A stretch of DNA of 64,000 bases from Tenrec ecaudatus. Lineage: Eukaryota; Chordata; Mammalia; Afrosoricida; Tenrecidae. Below the pieces are notes generated by a model. The model did not search any database. It was not told the DNA's origin and worked only from the letters and a program-made list of their open reading frames with translations. Location of the stretch: contig NC_134535.1 in NCBI RefSeq assembly GCF_050624435.1, forward strand, positions 129,012,731 through 129,076,730. Reading direction: 5' to 3'. Of this stretch, positions 1-11,680 are shown in pieces; the first letter of the stretch is position 1; each line of letters opens with the position of its first letter. Both the position numbers and the translations under genes were made by a program.

Positions 1-706
1 CTGTTAGCAGCCTACATGATTCAGCCAACAGGGAAGATGTCACAGAGAGAGGAAAAACTGGATCCTGGGGGCGTCATTTGAGCAGCTGAATCAACCAGCC
101 ATGAAGCCTCTGTAGCATAGAATTTCTTGTTATGAAATCCCATCACTTTTCTCATTACTTGATTTAAATGGAGCTTCTTCACTGAATCTCAGGGAAGATT
201 TTCTCATTAAGGATTCTAAACAAACTGATGAAATGCTATGACTCGGCTTGGGTGAAATGATATAGAGGTGGGACTTGTGTCAGTGAGGTCTCTTTCTCAT
301 TCTATAAATAGAACCGCAGTGCCAAAATGACCTGACAAGGGAGGAGAAGGGGTCATTGCCGTTGGAAAAAGAACGAAAGAAAATCTGAGCATTTGAGGCT
401 GTGTCTGGCTTTAGGGAGGACTTCACTCAGCCCTCAAGGGTTATGACCAGGATCTCTGTTTGCATTTCCAAGACGGCGTCTAATAACATCTGAGAGGACA
501 GGCCTCACATCTACTAGGACACGAGTCCATTTCTCCGATGCCTCCACAAAGTTTGGGGATTCAGTCTTATTGACCCTGATGGACCTGATGTATCTGGTTA
601 TCCTTGAACCCGTCAGTGGATCCAGGAAGATGGGACATGCTGATTGGACTAAAGAAACCAAGGCCCTTCTCTGGAAGGGCCAACGTGACCCAAATTGCTG
701 CTGTCC
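1..706. other. Unassigned intergenic DNA
   Basis: I see no gene, RNA or recognisable repeat in this stretch. The open frames here are short, lie on both strands and have no family resemblance. It ends where the first antisense AfroSINE begins. Confidence 0.5.
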
Positions 707-888
707 GGTGCTCTAGAGTGGATTCTGATGTGTGGCAGCAGAACTGCCCTCCAGGGTTTCCCCAGCTAGACCCGATGCAGGCCCCCATCACCAGCTGTTT
801 CTTCAGCAGAGCTGCTAGGTGGGTTCAAACTGCCAACCTTTTGGTTAACAGAAGAGCATGTCACCCTTTGTACCGCTGGGACTCCTTA
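707..888 (-). repeat. AfroSINE, antisense, diverged
   Basis: Reading the minus strand, the element starts with the usual head (aggagtcc at 881-888), followed by a degenerate tRNA-like segment. The block near 830-855 (gggttcaaactgccaacctt and the following ggttaac) is the antisense of the B-box region. The 3' tail is eroded. It abuts a second antisense copy, so the two form a tandem pair. Confidence 0.7.
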
Positions 889-892
889 ACCC

Positions 893-1087
893 AAACTCTA
901 AAGCCAAATGCCCTGCCACTGAGATGATAGTGACTTCTAGCGGTCCCATAGGACAGGACACAACTGCCCCTGTGGGTTTCTGAGACTAAAAGGAGTAGAA
1001 AGCTTGCTGCAGAATGGCCAGTGGTTTTGAACGGCTGCCCTTGCAGTCAGCAACCCAATTTGTAACCACGGTGCCACCAGGACTCCT
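893..1087 (-). repeat. AfroSINE, antisense
   Basis: The plus strand reads the reverse of the SINE body: a cccataggacaggacacaac tail block near 945, then gtttctgagact, then ggtgccaccaggactcctt at the head. Head and body are both present. The SINE is tRNA-derived, non-coding and depends on an RTE-type LINE for copying. Confidence 0.8.
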
Positions 1088-1433
1088 TGATCTCTGAGCA
1101 CGGTTAGAAGGGATGAGAGGGCTGAATGCTAGGAAACTGATCCGCAGACTTACTTTCCGAACCAGGTTTGATAGTGATTGAGTCAAGGCCCCCTTGTCAC
1201 CAGAAGTGAGGATGGGGGTAAAGAAAGGGTGGAAAAGATAAATAGGGACATCGCAAAGAAAGGAGAAAGGGCTCAGCTAAAATCATCAACCAAGAAGTCA
1301 AAAACGTTCCCATTGGCATGCTTGTGTGATTTTTCTCCAAGCTATTTCAGCAACATTGTGTTGGATAGAAAAGAAGGCTGGTGGTCTTCGTTCAGTTTTG
1401 TTTTTCGTTATTAAAATGATGGATATGTTTATA

Positions 1434-1620
1434 AAGGAGCCCAGGTGACCTCTTACTCAGCACTTCCAAACCGCCAGCTGCTCCTTGGGAGAAAGATGAG
1501 TCTTTCTACTCCCGTAAAGAGTTATAGTCCCTGAGCCCCACAGCGGTGCTTCTACCTTGTCTTATAAGATTCTTGTGAGTCACAATCGACTCCATGGGAG
1601 TGTGTTTGGTTTGAGTTTGT
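1434..1620 (+). repeat. AfroSINE, nearly complete
   Basis: It begins with gagcccaggtgacc, passes through ccagctgctccttgggagaa and ends in the RTE-like tail (gtgagtcacaatcgactcc near 1575-1593), followed by a TTTGGTTTGAGTTT-type end. Head, body and tail are collinear, so this is close to full length. Confidence 0.85.
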
Positions 1621-1732
1621 CATGTCTATAAGCCCCAGACCGTTATAAGTGTAAAAAGATATACTTCAAGATAGTTCATTTCCTTCAGTTAATATTTACA
1701 TAAGAACAATAAAAGAGGCACATAAAACTAGA

Positions 1733-2205
1733 TTTTTTTTAATCATTTTATTGGGGGCTCGTACAAGTCCTATCACAATCCATCCATCCATTGTGTCAAG
1801 CACATTTGTACCTGTGTGGCCATCACCATTCTCAAAACATTTGCTTTCTACCTGAGCCCTTGGTATCAGCTTTTCATTTTCCACTCCCTAATGAACCCTT
1901 GATAATTTATAAAGTATTATTGTTTTGTCATGTCTTACACTGTCTGACGTCTCCCTTCACCCACTTTTCTGTTGTCCGTCCCCAGGGAAGGGGTTGTATT
2001 TAGATCCTTGTAATTGGTTCCCCCTTTCTACCCTACCCTTCCTCTACCCTCCAGGTATCGCCACTCTCACCACTGGTCCTGATAGATTCAACTGTCCTGG
2101 ATTCCGTGTGCTTCCAGTTCCTATCTGTACCAGTGTCCATCCTCTGGTCTAGCTGGATTTGTAAGGTAGAATTGGGATCATGATAGTGGGGTACAGGAAA
2201 ATATG
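1733..2205 (-). mobile_element. L1 3' end, 5'-truncated, antisense
   Basis: The poly(A) end appears as a T-run at 1733-1740, followed by aatcattttattgggggctc, the 3' terminus shared by all young L1 copies in this window. The pyrimidine-rich 3' UTR then runs to about 2205 (catgatagtgggg). Only the last ~470 bp of the LINE is present and there is no ORF2. A target duplication was not found. Confidence 0.85.
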
Positions 2206-2585
2206 TTACTGGAAAAAATATTCAACAATACCTGACATAAAACAATGAAACTGTTGCTGCCGATAATTCCATTAGCTTCTTGATTGGTGTCCTCCATTGC
2301 CATATTCTTCATTTTGATTGGAGCACCACTAGCTGTGTGATTTAACCTTAACTGAACTTCGCACTGTAGGGGTAGAATCCATTTGTTTAGAGATAGGTCA
2401 ATAACTGCAGGCATTGTGTTTGCTATATTCAAATCAGGCGACTTCTCTTCCCTGAACATATCATGCTCATCCTTGAAAAACCTCTTTCTGCTTCTGCGGG
2501 ACTCTTGGCAATTCTTCTGACAATACTTTTAACTCTTTGAACACTTTCAGGAGTTGCATACATCAATCCTCCTACTTGTGGGACC
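2206..2585 (-). pseudogene. hAT-type transposase C-terminal fossil
   Basis: Minus-strand translation across 2580-2450 gives VRRIAKSPAEAERGFSRMSM, which fits the (A/S)xxERxFSxM hallmark of the hAT C-terminal dimerisation region. The frame is then lost at two stops. A shifted frame continues as NIANTMPAVIDLSLNKWI and QLRLNHTASGAPIK, as expected for the end of a domesticated-type (KIAA1586/ZBED-like) hAT transposase. The frameshift, stops and missing N-terminus make it non-functional. It could be an old DNA transposon or a retrocopy of a domesticated gene. Confidence 0.5.
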
Positions 2586-3835
2586 TTGGAGCGTAACCCA
2601 GCGCTGACAGGAATGCCACTCTCTGGTTGTTTGGCCCTGTCGCTCTCTGCAGTCTATGTTTGTTTATTGAAGCAACAAGCACGGGTGAATTAGAACATAG
2701 TATTTGATCTGAAGTCCAGCGAGTTTTATGAAACGAATACATAAACATTACAAGCATGGTTCTCTTTAATTTTTTACATTTATGGACAGCATGAACATTC
2801 CTCTGGGAACATAGAATATACCATTGTGTGGAGGAATGTGAAAAAGAGTAAGGGATGTAAATGTGTGATTTCCACATTGGACGACTGGGCAGAACGGTGA
2901 CAACAAGTGCCATTTTAACCACCATTGCTAAACTAAAAAAAAAAAAAAAAAGGTATTGGTTCTGCTCAACTAGTCGGTGGGAACCAGCTGAATACCGCCA
3001 CTGTCTAAAGCAACAAGATAGATTTAGTGCACTAGAAGATGCATTACACTCTCTGAGTGAACTGCATGTACCAGGAGTGCTTGGATCTCAAAACGCTCTG
3101 TAAGAAGAGTGCTTCTGCCTGCGGGGGCGGAGCTAGGCAAGGCCCCATTGCCCACTTTTCCCTCTCTGTCAGCAGAGTTAACAGGATTTTCAGAGGTAAA
3201 ATTTGCCCCGGCCTCTCAGTATTTCCTTAGCACTGTGCGTTCACACACTGCAGCCATTTCTCTTACTATTGTCCAACGGGATAGTCACTAGTGGCTGTTT
3301 ACATTGTAAATTAATTGAGGTACAATAAAAGTCAAATTTCAGGTCCTCCATCCACTCGCTGTCCATGTTTTATGTGCCTCATAGGCCACGTGGGACCACT
3401 GCCTTCTGTATTAGCCAATCTCACAAGAGTCCGTTTCCACCCTCCCAGAAAGCTCTGCCATACAACGCTTGAGAGCTCTTACCCTGGGGCCCAACTAGGG
3501 CCTTAATGAGCGCTGCATGAGGGCAATGTGGCTTTGATCCCCCTCAGACTTGCTTTGATGCTTTTAGCTTCCCATGAGACCATGCAGAGAAAACACCCTG
3601 AAAATTGATGAGGAAACTGTCACCAGCACTTGGTGGGTGATGTCATGTCTTTTGTGAGGGTCTCCCCCGAGTCGCAGGACTAGGGACAGCTAGGGCTTTC
3701 CTAGACAATGGAATTGTCTTCATCTTACAGGATTGTGATTTTTCAAAAATTAATTGGATTGGCGTTAATTCTTCAGGCTGCCTCATTTACAGCCTTCCTC
3801 CGGCAACTAAATAGGACCCCACTGTATGCATTTCT

Positions 3836-3836
<1 letters not shown>
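2586..3836. other. Unassigned; contains an A-run
   Basis: There is a 17-base A run at 2935-2951, which could be the tail of an old plus-strand retrosequence. I recognise no gene in the DNA before it. The frame after it (to about 3103) has one hAT-like phrase (STSRWEPAEY) but not enough to assign. Confidence 0.35.

Positions 3837-3837
<1 letters not shown>

Positions 3838-3875
<38 letters not shown>
3838..3875. repeat. (TG)n microsatellite
   Basis: An uninterrupted TG dinucleotide run of about 19 units. Both strands read open here as poly-(CV) or poly-(TH), which creates spurious reading frames. Confidence 0.97.
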
Positions 3876-3877
<2 letters not shown>

Positions 3878-3879
3878 CC

Positions 3880-5712
3880 TTCCTTTCCCTCTACAATTGA
3901 TTGTATACGTTTGACTGGCATGTATTTTTTTAAAGTGTCTTAAATCCTTCCTGGAACAAGTGATAGTGTAAGTATGTAAATAAAGACACGCATGATATGC
4001 ATCCATACATGCCTGGTCACCCTCTAGGTAGGTGTCCTCAGGATGAGGAAGGACATTTGTTGAAACACGGTCCACTAAATACAGCCCCCGAAGCACTTGG
4101 GTTCCTTACTGCCGCCACCCCAGGATGGCACTCTTAATCAGGTCTTTGCTGGGCACCACAGATCAGCCTAAACCAAGGTGTCAGTGGGATGGGACAAATA
4201 TGTAAGCCTTGTGACAGCTTTGGGCTTCCAAGGGTTTGTGCTCACCTACCTGTAACTGTTGATGGTGGGTCATCGACAGAGAAAAATGACCATAGTTGTG
4301 ATAACTGTAACAGCTCTCAGCAGATTTGCCGTGTGTGTTTGTATGTAGCTATGCATATGTGTATCTATAGACACACACAGATAGCTGCAGTGCCATGAAT
4401 TTCTCTTATTTATGGCCCTTCGGACTTTGAGTTTACAATTCTACCCCCAAAAATGATTGTTTAGATCACAGTCTGCTTTGTGATGGGCCTGTTTTACATA
4501 CTTTGTAGGAAATGACCCATGTGCTGTGCAGAGTGGTGTATAAAGCCACCCAATATGATTGATGAGCTGTAAGGTTTTGCCATCTTGCTAAACTTATGAA
4601 AGGGCCAATCCCACTGAGATGGCTGGGACCTCACTACCACGGAGGAAAGTCTGGGGCAGAGTTCATTCTTTGGAGCTGCCCTGAGAACCTCCTAGGTGCT
4701 GAGACAGAGCTGCCACTCTGAATAGGCTACACGATGGTGAGAAATGGCAGGAAACCGAGCCGAGCCCAGAGACAGAGACAGAGAAGCTGTGGGAACAAGA
4801 TGACCAATGCAAGATCAGCACATTGGGCTTGCCAGCGGAGGGGGGGGGGGGGAGAGCAGAGCTCAAGAACAATGACACCTGGTCAAGCAAACCCCAGGCC
4901 AAGGAAGGAGGCGGCCTTCAGGCACAACCAGGAGAAGAGCCCTTGGCCAACTCAGCTGAGAGCTGCCCGGTGGGAAGATGTCTTGACTGACAAGCTGATC
5001 CTGTCTCCTGAATCATGTTCTGTTGTTTTCCGTTTGATCCTGACACTGAATTGTAGCCTATCTCCTAATAAATCACCAAACTGTGAGTATGGCCTGTGAG
5101 TTTTGTATGGCCAGAGCAGCAAATTAATAAACCCAGGAGAGAAGTAGAGAGTGCTAAGGCAGAAAGGGGGCCAGGGGGAAGAGGGTTGTTGCCCGGGTGG
5201 CAGCAAAACTTGTGAAGCATGTGGGTAGCAGAGCTTTGTTTGACTTCCAGGCAGAGGAACCAGCTTTGTGCTTCCCCTGATTCTGATTCTCCATGCATTC
5301 TGGTGAGGTCCGAGTTTAGAATCTAGTCTAGATGACAGTATATGGTATACAATAGTATGGCATTCATCATTTTTAAATCCTCGTCGTTCAGAAGGACATA
5401 CCGGTGTTCTGACGTATTACTAATTGGAGTCAGGGTACCTACTGGCCTACTCCTGTCACTCATTACCTGACACACAGTCCAGCCACGAAATCTACAAAGA
5501 CTCAGCTCTGTGCCGGGCTTACCCGCACAGCGTAACTAGGGATGGTATTCATGAAACGTTGAGTGCAGAGAGCTTCCTGACCAAAGTTGCTCCTTCCTTC
5601 TCTTCCCATTTCACAAGCAATCCTTCTGAATGTCTTGCGCATCTTCCTTTTATTCTCCATATCAATTAATTCTTTGCAGTACTGAACATTTTTAAGGCGC
5701 AGCCTTGTGGAA
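3880..5712. other. Unassigned intergenic DNA with a G-run
   Basis: No gene or clear repeat is seen. A 13-base G homopolymer lies at 4840-4852. Short open frames overlap one another on both strands and resemble nothing I know. Confidence 0.45.
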
Positions 5713-5796
5713 AGGCACGTAGGTAGGCAGGTAGGTGTAGGTAGATGAATAGGTAAGTAGGCGGGTGGATGAATGAATGGATGGATAGACAGATAT
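5713..5796. repeat. Degenerate tetranucleotide repeat
   Basis: Imperfect (GTAG)n grades into (GGAT)n and (AGAC)n steps. This is an eroded simple-sequence tract. Confidence 0.8.
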
Positions 5797-5872
5797 TTTT
5801 AAAGCATTGTCCATATGCTCAATAAATATATTACCCTATTTATTGCAGAGATACAGGTTACAACTGTAAAAT

Positions 5873-6076
5873 GTTGCTGCTGTTAGGCGCACCATGAGTT
5901 GGATTTCGATCAGGAGATCCTATGTGACAGAATGGAATATCCTCATAGGATTTTCTAGGCTGTTACGTTTGCAGAAGCACGTGCTTGGGCCTTTCTCTGT
6001 TGGAGTTCTAGAGTGGATTTGAACTGCCAACCTTTCTGTTAGCAACCAATCACTTCACTCTTGTCCCAGGACTCCT
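5873..6076 (-). repeat. AfroSINE, antisense, older type
   Basis: It begins with the reversed RTE-like tail (tgctgctgttaggcgcacca at 5875) and ends at the reversed head (tcccaggactcct, about 6075). The internal block tttgaactgccaacctttct is the antisense B-box segment. It is full length but diverged. Confidence 0.8.
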
Positions 6077-6598
6077 CATGAATGCGAATAATGGGCTTCA
6101 AAGGCAGAGGTGTGGGCAGAGCAATCTCGTGTGTCTTGGGTAGGCCTTTCGCAGGGGCCGGGGAACAAGAGCAGAGCAGTAGTGTGGTCAGGGACCACGA
6201 CGCAGAAGTGATCTTCGGAGGCTCGGCAGAGTGCAAGCTAAGGGTGTAGTTCATGAGACAGGGGAGGTGAGGTGCTGACACGGACATGGAAATGCACGAG
6301 AGCTTCCAGAAGACACCGAAGAGGCCAAGCTGGTGGAACCACGGTCAAGTGGAGATGCTGATGGGCAGGAAGTGCAAGGAAAGCCCCAAAAGAGAACTGT
6401 GAAAATGCAGCAGTCCAGTGATGTGATGTGCTCTTGAACCACCAAGTGCTGCTAATAGTCTACCCCCTGAGGTTAGCCTCAGAAGGGAAACAAGCAAGCC
6501 AATTGCCAGTGGTGTAGTAAAGGAAGATGGGTTGGTGACAATGGCACGTGCCACCCAACAGCTGGTAAGGCATTGTCATTCTTATCTTTGCACCATAT

Positions 6599-6977
6599 TG
6601 CATCCATGGAATTATGTCCCCTTGAAATAACATGGGAATTCTAACCCCTAAACCTATCATCCTGTTTGCCAAGAGGGTTCTCTTGGTTATGTTAATTAGA
6701 GCACTCTGCAGTAGCTTGGGTTCTAAATCTAATCACCTCTAAATTATAAAAAGGGCAGGATTGACACACATGTGTGTGCGCGCGCACACACACGGAAGAC
6801 AGACATCAAGTGAGGATCGCCTATAAACCCAGGACTCCTGGGATTACCCAGAAGAACAGTCTCAACCTGGCTGAGCCCCAGATTGGATTTCCAGCCACCA
6901 AAACTGTGCGAAAAGAAATTTCCATTCTTTAGAAATATTCACTTTTGGGTCACCAGTGGCCCTAAAATAACTAGACA
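6599..6977 (+). mobile_element. MaLR-type (MST/MLT1-like) solo LTR
   Basis: The start resembles the MaLR LTR opening (ccatggaattatgtcccct, then ggaattctaacccctaaacc). The end has the characteristic ccagccaccaaaactgtgcg, then gaaatttc, then aataactagaca. It begins TG and ends CA, with a near-identical 5-bp flank (CATAT at 6594-6598, CATAC at 6978-6982), as expected for class III endogenous retrovirus LTRs. No internal retroviral sequence is present. Confidence 0.75.
6772..6791. repeat. Perfect 20-bp alternating GT/CG/AC palindrome
   Basis: The tract is (GT) then (GC) then (AC), exactly self-complementary and strictly alternating purine/pyrimidine. Such tracts can adopt Z-DNA or extrude a cruciform. 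It lies inside the MaLR-type LTR. Confidence 0.9.
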
Positions 6978-6987
6978 CATACATACT

Positions 6988-7884
6988 TAATACTTGTGAA
7001 AGTTCTTCCTTATCCACAATTATTTAAGCCTCAGAGAGACCATCAGGGTCCAAGGGCAGACATAACGGGTGGTCCTGATAATGATAACGATGCTGAGGAT
7101 GAAGAATTGCGGTAGACTTGATTCATCTAACTTACCAGGGTGCAAACCCAGGCCCCTCACCCCAGTTCAACCATGATCTTTTTATACCACACTGTTTTCC
7201 ACTGCTTCTCCTTCACTTTCATACATTTATAGGAGCTCATCATTCGCCCATTGTCACTGAGTCTGAGGTTTTCCCTTGACATTCCCCACGCTGAGAACCA
7301 CACAGCAAGGACAGCGGGTGGAAAGGGGGCCATGCTGAACATTCTGGTTCGGTAGGGATGTGTGATAACCAAGCATAGCTGGTCCTTTTTTCCTCCTGGA
7401 TTGTTCGGGCTTAGAGGGCATGCCTCCATTCCGTCCACTTTGGGCTGAAGACGAGAGGATGGGCAATTTGATGCCCTGTGGGCTTTGTGAGCTGCAGTGA
7501 TCCGGTGCCTCTTTCCCTTGGCAGTTGGCTTGGATAACATTGTCAGGAGTCCAAATCCCTTCTTTAAAGAGCAGCAGAGGGAAAAGCTGCAGATAGGAAG
7601 CACCGTGGATATGTAGAATAACAACGTAAATATTTTATGGCCTGCAGCACAACAGAACTACATACTTTTGCTTGGACAAACGAATTCCATCGCCAGCGCC
7701 ACTGCAAAGGAGCCTCTGTATCGGGTACAATTTTGCAAATAACTGGATGCGCAGTGGTTTCCAGATATTGCTCCACAATCTAGGCAGCTCCTCAGCACGG
7801 TTAGGAGCGGCTTCCCTGCTGTTCAAAGGAAGGAATCTTTTCTCTTGGCAACGGATAAATCACACCGCTCCTATGTTTTAGTAT
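6988..7884. other. Unassigned intergenic DNA
   Basis: No supported gene or repeat. The longest frame (7157-7624, minus) has no recognisable domain and overlaps frames on the other strand. Confidence 0.4.
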
Positions 7885-8510
7885 GTAAACGTTGTCGTGA
7901 CTGACCAGTGCTGGTGAGTTGGTTCTGACTCATTGGGACCCTCCTCAACAACAGGATGAATCACTACCGGTCCTGGGTCATGTGCATTTGTTCATTCGGA
8001 GTGTTTAAGCCTCCAGCCTTTTCTCGCCCTCGGAGCTGTGTCCATCCACTCCCCAACTCGCTGCTTCATTCACTCCTCAAGGCCTAGGTCCAACAGGACC
8101 CTCTCCAGCACCCTCCCTCTGGCCCAGGCCAACAGTTCCCCTTAGAAATGGCCTTCGTACCCTCCCTGCAGGTTCTGGCCATGGTTGCCTCAGATCCTGG
8201 ATCTCTGAAGTGTCTCAGGGACCAGCCACTACCAGGACGTTGAGAATGGACACCTTAACTTTGTTATCTGTCTTTCTTGGCCTTTCCCTCCTTTGTTCTT
8301 GCCCAGTAAACTCTTCTTGCTTCCAAATTGTTATCCTTTCTGATACAACTTCATATCCAATCCCTTCCTCAGCAGATGGCCCTGCATTCTACTTTACAGA
8401 GAAAAATAGATTCCAGAATAGAGTCAGTCCCATCCCTTCCTCACATCTAGCCAACAACCACACCCAGCTTCACCGGGGCCCTGCCTTTCCTCTGCCTCTC
8501 TTCTCTAAAG
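7885..8510 (+). repeat. 0.6-kb dispersed segment, copy A
   Basis: This segment is clearly related to 11043-11680 along its length. Landmarks shared in order are: an RTE/AfroSINE-like antisense tail at the left end; tgtccatccact then ccccaact near 8040; cagatcctgga near 8190; and a cagcagatggccctg block near 8370. The last part resembles L2 ORF2 DNA. It may be a duplicated locus or two copies of one old LINE-derived family. No coding frame survives. Confidence 0.6.
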
Positions 8511-8727
8511 CCAACCAGGTGCCTGGCCTTAGGAACATCTCATCCCTCATCTTCTAAGGAAATCTCTGCATAGATTGCCACCCTCCCTACCTCGTACTTC
8601 CAAAGTCTCTGTTAAGTTGGATCTTTCTGGAAGGTCTTCCCATAAGAAGTCATATATATATGTCTATATATAGAGAGAGAGATTGTGTGTCAGGGTTCTA
8701 TTCTTTCAAAACATGTCTGTCTGGCAG

Positions 8728-9050
8728 ATAATCTGAGAAGCCAGACCACATGAAGAAAAATGAGGCATCCGGTTTGGGGGAAGGCAAATCACACAATCTT
8801 GCTTTCGGGTATCAAGGACTGTGGCCTTCAGTTGGATGGCAACTGTGTGTCAAGACAGGGCACATCCACACAGCTGGACCAACAGGTTCCATCGTGACAA
8901 GCGGAGAACAGATTGAAGTGGCTGAGGATTTCATCCTTTGACCTGCAAGTAATCATCATGGAAGCAGCAGTCAAAATCAAATGGCATGGGGCACGTTTGG
9001 TCAGTTCCTACTGAAATACAACAAAAAGCTCTACAAAAAATTGTGGGGCC
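8728..9050 (+). mobile_element. RTE-clade LINE fragment, rearranged
   Basis: Two RTE landmarks are present in order: aatctgagaagccagaccac and later catggaagcagcagtcaaaa. Both recur in the better-preserved RTE copies at 13.4-15.6 kb and 36.4 kb. The intervening sequence is shortened and scrambled. It is a non-coding relic. Confidence 0.65.
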
Positions 9051-9059
9051 ATTATTTGC

Positions 9060-11042
9060 TTTGCATCTAAAGATCAAGTTTGGAAAACTAATATTATGGT
9101 GACCATCTCATTCAGAAGCAAGAAAATGTCTCCACTTATTTATGTCATCACTGTTGTCTTGCGATGTTTTAAAATGTTTCATGAGAATGGTCTAAGAAAG
9201 CTTTATTAGGTTTATTTGTAACTGTTTATATTGCTGCTCCTTCAGATGATATAACTATTAAATACATAATTTTAATAATTGCTAGGATGCAGAAACGTCA
9301 TCAGTTTGTCATGTTGCTCTGTATTAAGCAATCTTGCTAAAAACTCTGACTTATTCAAATCATTTATGTGTAGTTTCATTTCTGCTTTCCAGGTTGAAAA
9401 TACGGCATCTGAGAAGGATGACATCTGAGAAGGATGACAGTTTTGTAGTCCTTTACAGTCCCCACATCACTTATTTCAGTGGAAGTCATTAGTCAAACGA
9501 ACTCAGCCTGATGTTTTCTTTGTGCGGAGCTATTGTCCTATCAACTTAATTATCACCATATGGTAAGCGTGTTCATTTCTTCCTGATTGAGTTTCACAAA
9601 GCAATATATTTTCTAGGAATTTACGCTTTTTCAATGAAATTTTCAAATAATCCCTACTGAGTTATAAAAGAATATGTAGCCCAGGAAATAAATTAAGAGA
9701 AAGTATCCAAAATGTAAATTATTTGCTATCTGAACCTAAGCTGTTGTTAACTGTGCCCATTGAATTTTATTTTCAGTTATTGTGCTTTTCAATTATATAA
9801 ATTTTTTATCTCTTTTCAGAATCTGTTACTCTTTTTTGGTTTTGATTTCCTACAGAGAATTTCAAGCTTTTACTTTTTAACACAAGAAGAAGGCACTATT
9901 GTTTTTTGCTTATTTGTGTTTATAATCTCTGCCTGATAGTTTCTGTTGCCTAAGTCTTTATGGGTCACTTCCTACTATTTATTGTTTCTGCTATTAGTTC
10001 TCACTCATATTGCATGCTTTCTGCCTATCTATTTATCTATCATCTATCTGTATCTCTCGCACTCTTTCCTTGATGATACTTTACTGTACACTCTTCATTA
10101 TCCTTGCAAAAAGTATTTGTGGGGACTTGGGGGGGGATGTTCTGAATCAAAGTGTTCCTTATCTAAAAAGTAGCTTTGTTGTTTTTCTCAGGCGCTACGG
10201 GCACTTGAAACCAACATTACTATTTCAGGTTCCCTGGACCACCCGCACCTTACCAACTCCAGCTACGATCCCTGCCAGCATCATTTTGTGGCTATAACCT
10301 CTTGGGAATGTTTGATTTTCTTTCCTTTTACCCGCTGCCTCCTTCAGCACCAAAGTAACCCTTCCCGGGGCTAGAAATGGCAGGCTAAACTTACTTCTGA
10401 TTCCTCTTACTCTAATACTTATTTCTTGGAGCCCCAACCTAGTGAAGCAATGATTTTCTAATAGACTTCCCACCAGGGGAGAGACCAATTCCTTGACTTA
10501 TTTTCTCTATAGCTTTGTGTCTGATAATACTGAATCCTAGGTTTCCTGGAATCAAGAATGCTATCGAAGTAATGTGTGAGCTTCTTATGTCTCCGGCGCT
10601 CCCTTCCGTTAGAGTTTTCTTGGAAATTAGTACTCCCTTGTCAGATACTCGAGATTTCAGAGGTACTTTTAAAATATAGCACATTCATTTTCATTTGTAT
10701 TCAACAAAGGGGTTGGTTCAAATAATCTAGGTTACCATGGAATTAGAATTTCTCATGGCATCCTTTTTTTCCCCACTATTGCCCATAGACTAGACAAAAT
10801 TAATTTTTATCTGATTCTTCAGAAAGGTTATTGCTTTCTAAATTGCTATGTAAAGAAGAGATCTTCCAAGTTAGACGCAAAGACAAAAGCGTAGGAGTTA
10901 TATTAGAAGAGCTTCGATCTTGAGCAAGGGCTCATAACAGCGGCATGGTTAATCGGTCTTGATGGAAAGAGAGAAAAGAAAGAAGGGGGAGAAAAAGAAG
11001 ATGAAGCCCAGGACAAAAAGATGGAGGAAAGGCCAGTAGGTT
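9060..11042. other. AT-rich unassigned DNA, probably with old L1 remnants
   Basis: The T-rich, long-ATT composition and phrases near 9340-9400 suggest very old antisense L1, but I cannot fix boundaries. A 16-bp tandem duplication lies at 9406-9421 and 9422-9437. Short CTAT-type repeats occur at 10025-10060. No gene is recognised. Confidence 0.35.
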
Positions 11043-11680
11043 GTTGTTTTGGGTGTTCAGTGCCATCTAGTCAGGTACAGTTCATAGGCCCCCTATGTAC
11101 TCAGATGACAAAATGAAACACTGACCACACAGAATCACATGTGTTTCTTCATCCTGAGCTCTTAAGCCTTCATCCTTCTTTTGCCCTCTGTACCATGTCC
11201 ATCCACTTCCCCAACTCACTGCTTCATTTACTCCGCAAGGCCCAGTTCCAAACAGGGCCCTCACCAACACCCTTCCTCTGACCAATGTCAACAGTTCGCC
11301 TTAACAATCCTCTTCTAACACTCCCTGCAGGCTTTTGGCAAGGTCCTCTCAGATCCTGGACCTCAGACGTGTCTCAGACACCAGGCACTACCAGGAAGTT
11401 AGGACTGGCCACCTTGACTTACAACACGTACATTTGGGGCTTCTCGTTATTTATCCTATCCAATCTCTCCTTCCTTCCTTCTTGTCCAGTTCCTCCATGC
11501 TCACCTCTAAATGTTCATCCTTGCTAACATGACCTCATATCCACCTCCCTTCTCAGCAGACAACCCTGTGTTCTCACTTTCCAGGGAAAGCAGAAGCCAG
11601 AACAGGGCACTCACTGACCTCTGACCAACCGCCGCACTGCTTTTACCTTCGCTCTCTCCTCTCCTTTGCTCTTGGGAGAA
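11043..11680 (+). repeat. 0.6-kb dispersed segment, copy B
   Basis: Partner of 7885-8510, in the same orientation. Matching landmarks: gtccatccacttccccaact near 11199, gcttcatttactccgcaagg near 11221, cagatcctggacctcagacg near 11350, and ttctcagcagacaaccctg near 11550. It carries small indels relative to copy A and has no intact frame. Confidence 0.6.

Noticed and set aside
3773-4096. Minus-strand frame with a poly-(TH) run
   Set aside because: Produced by the TG microsatellite.
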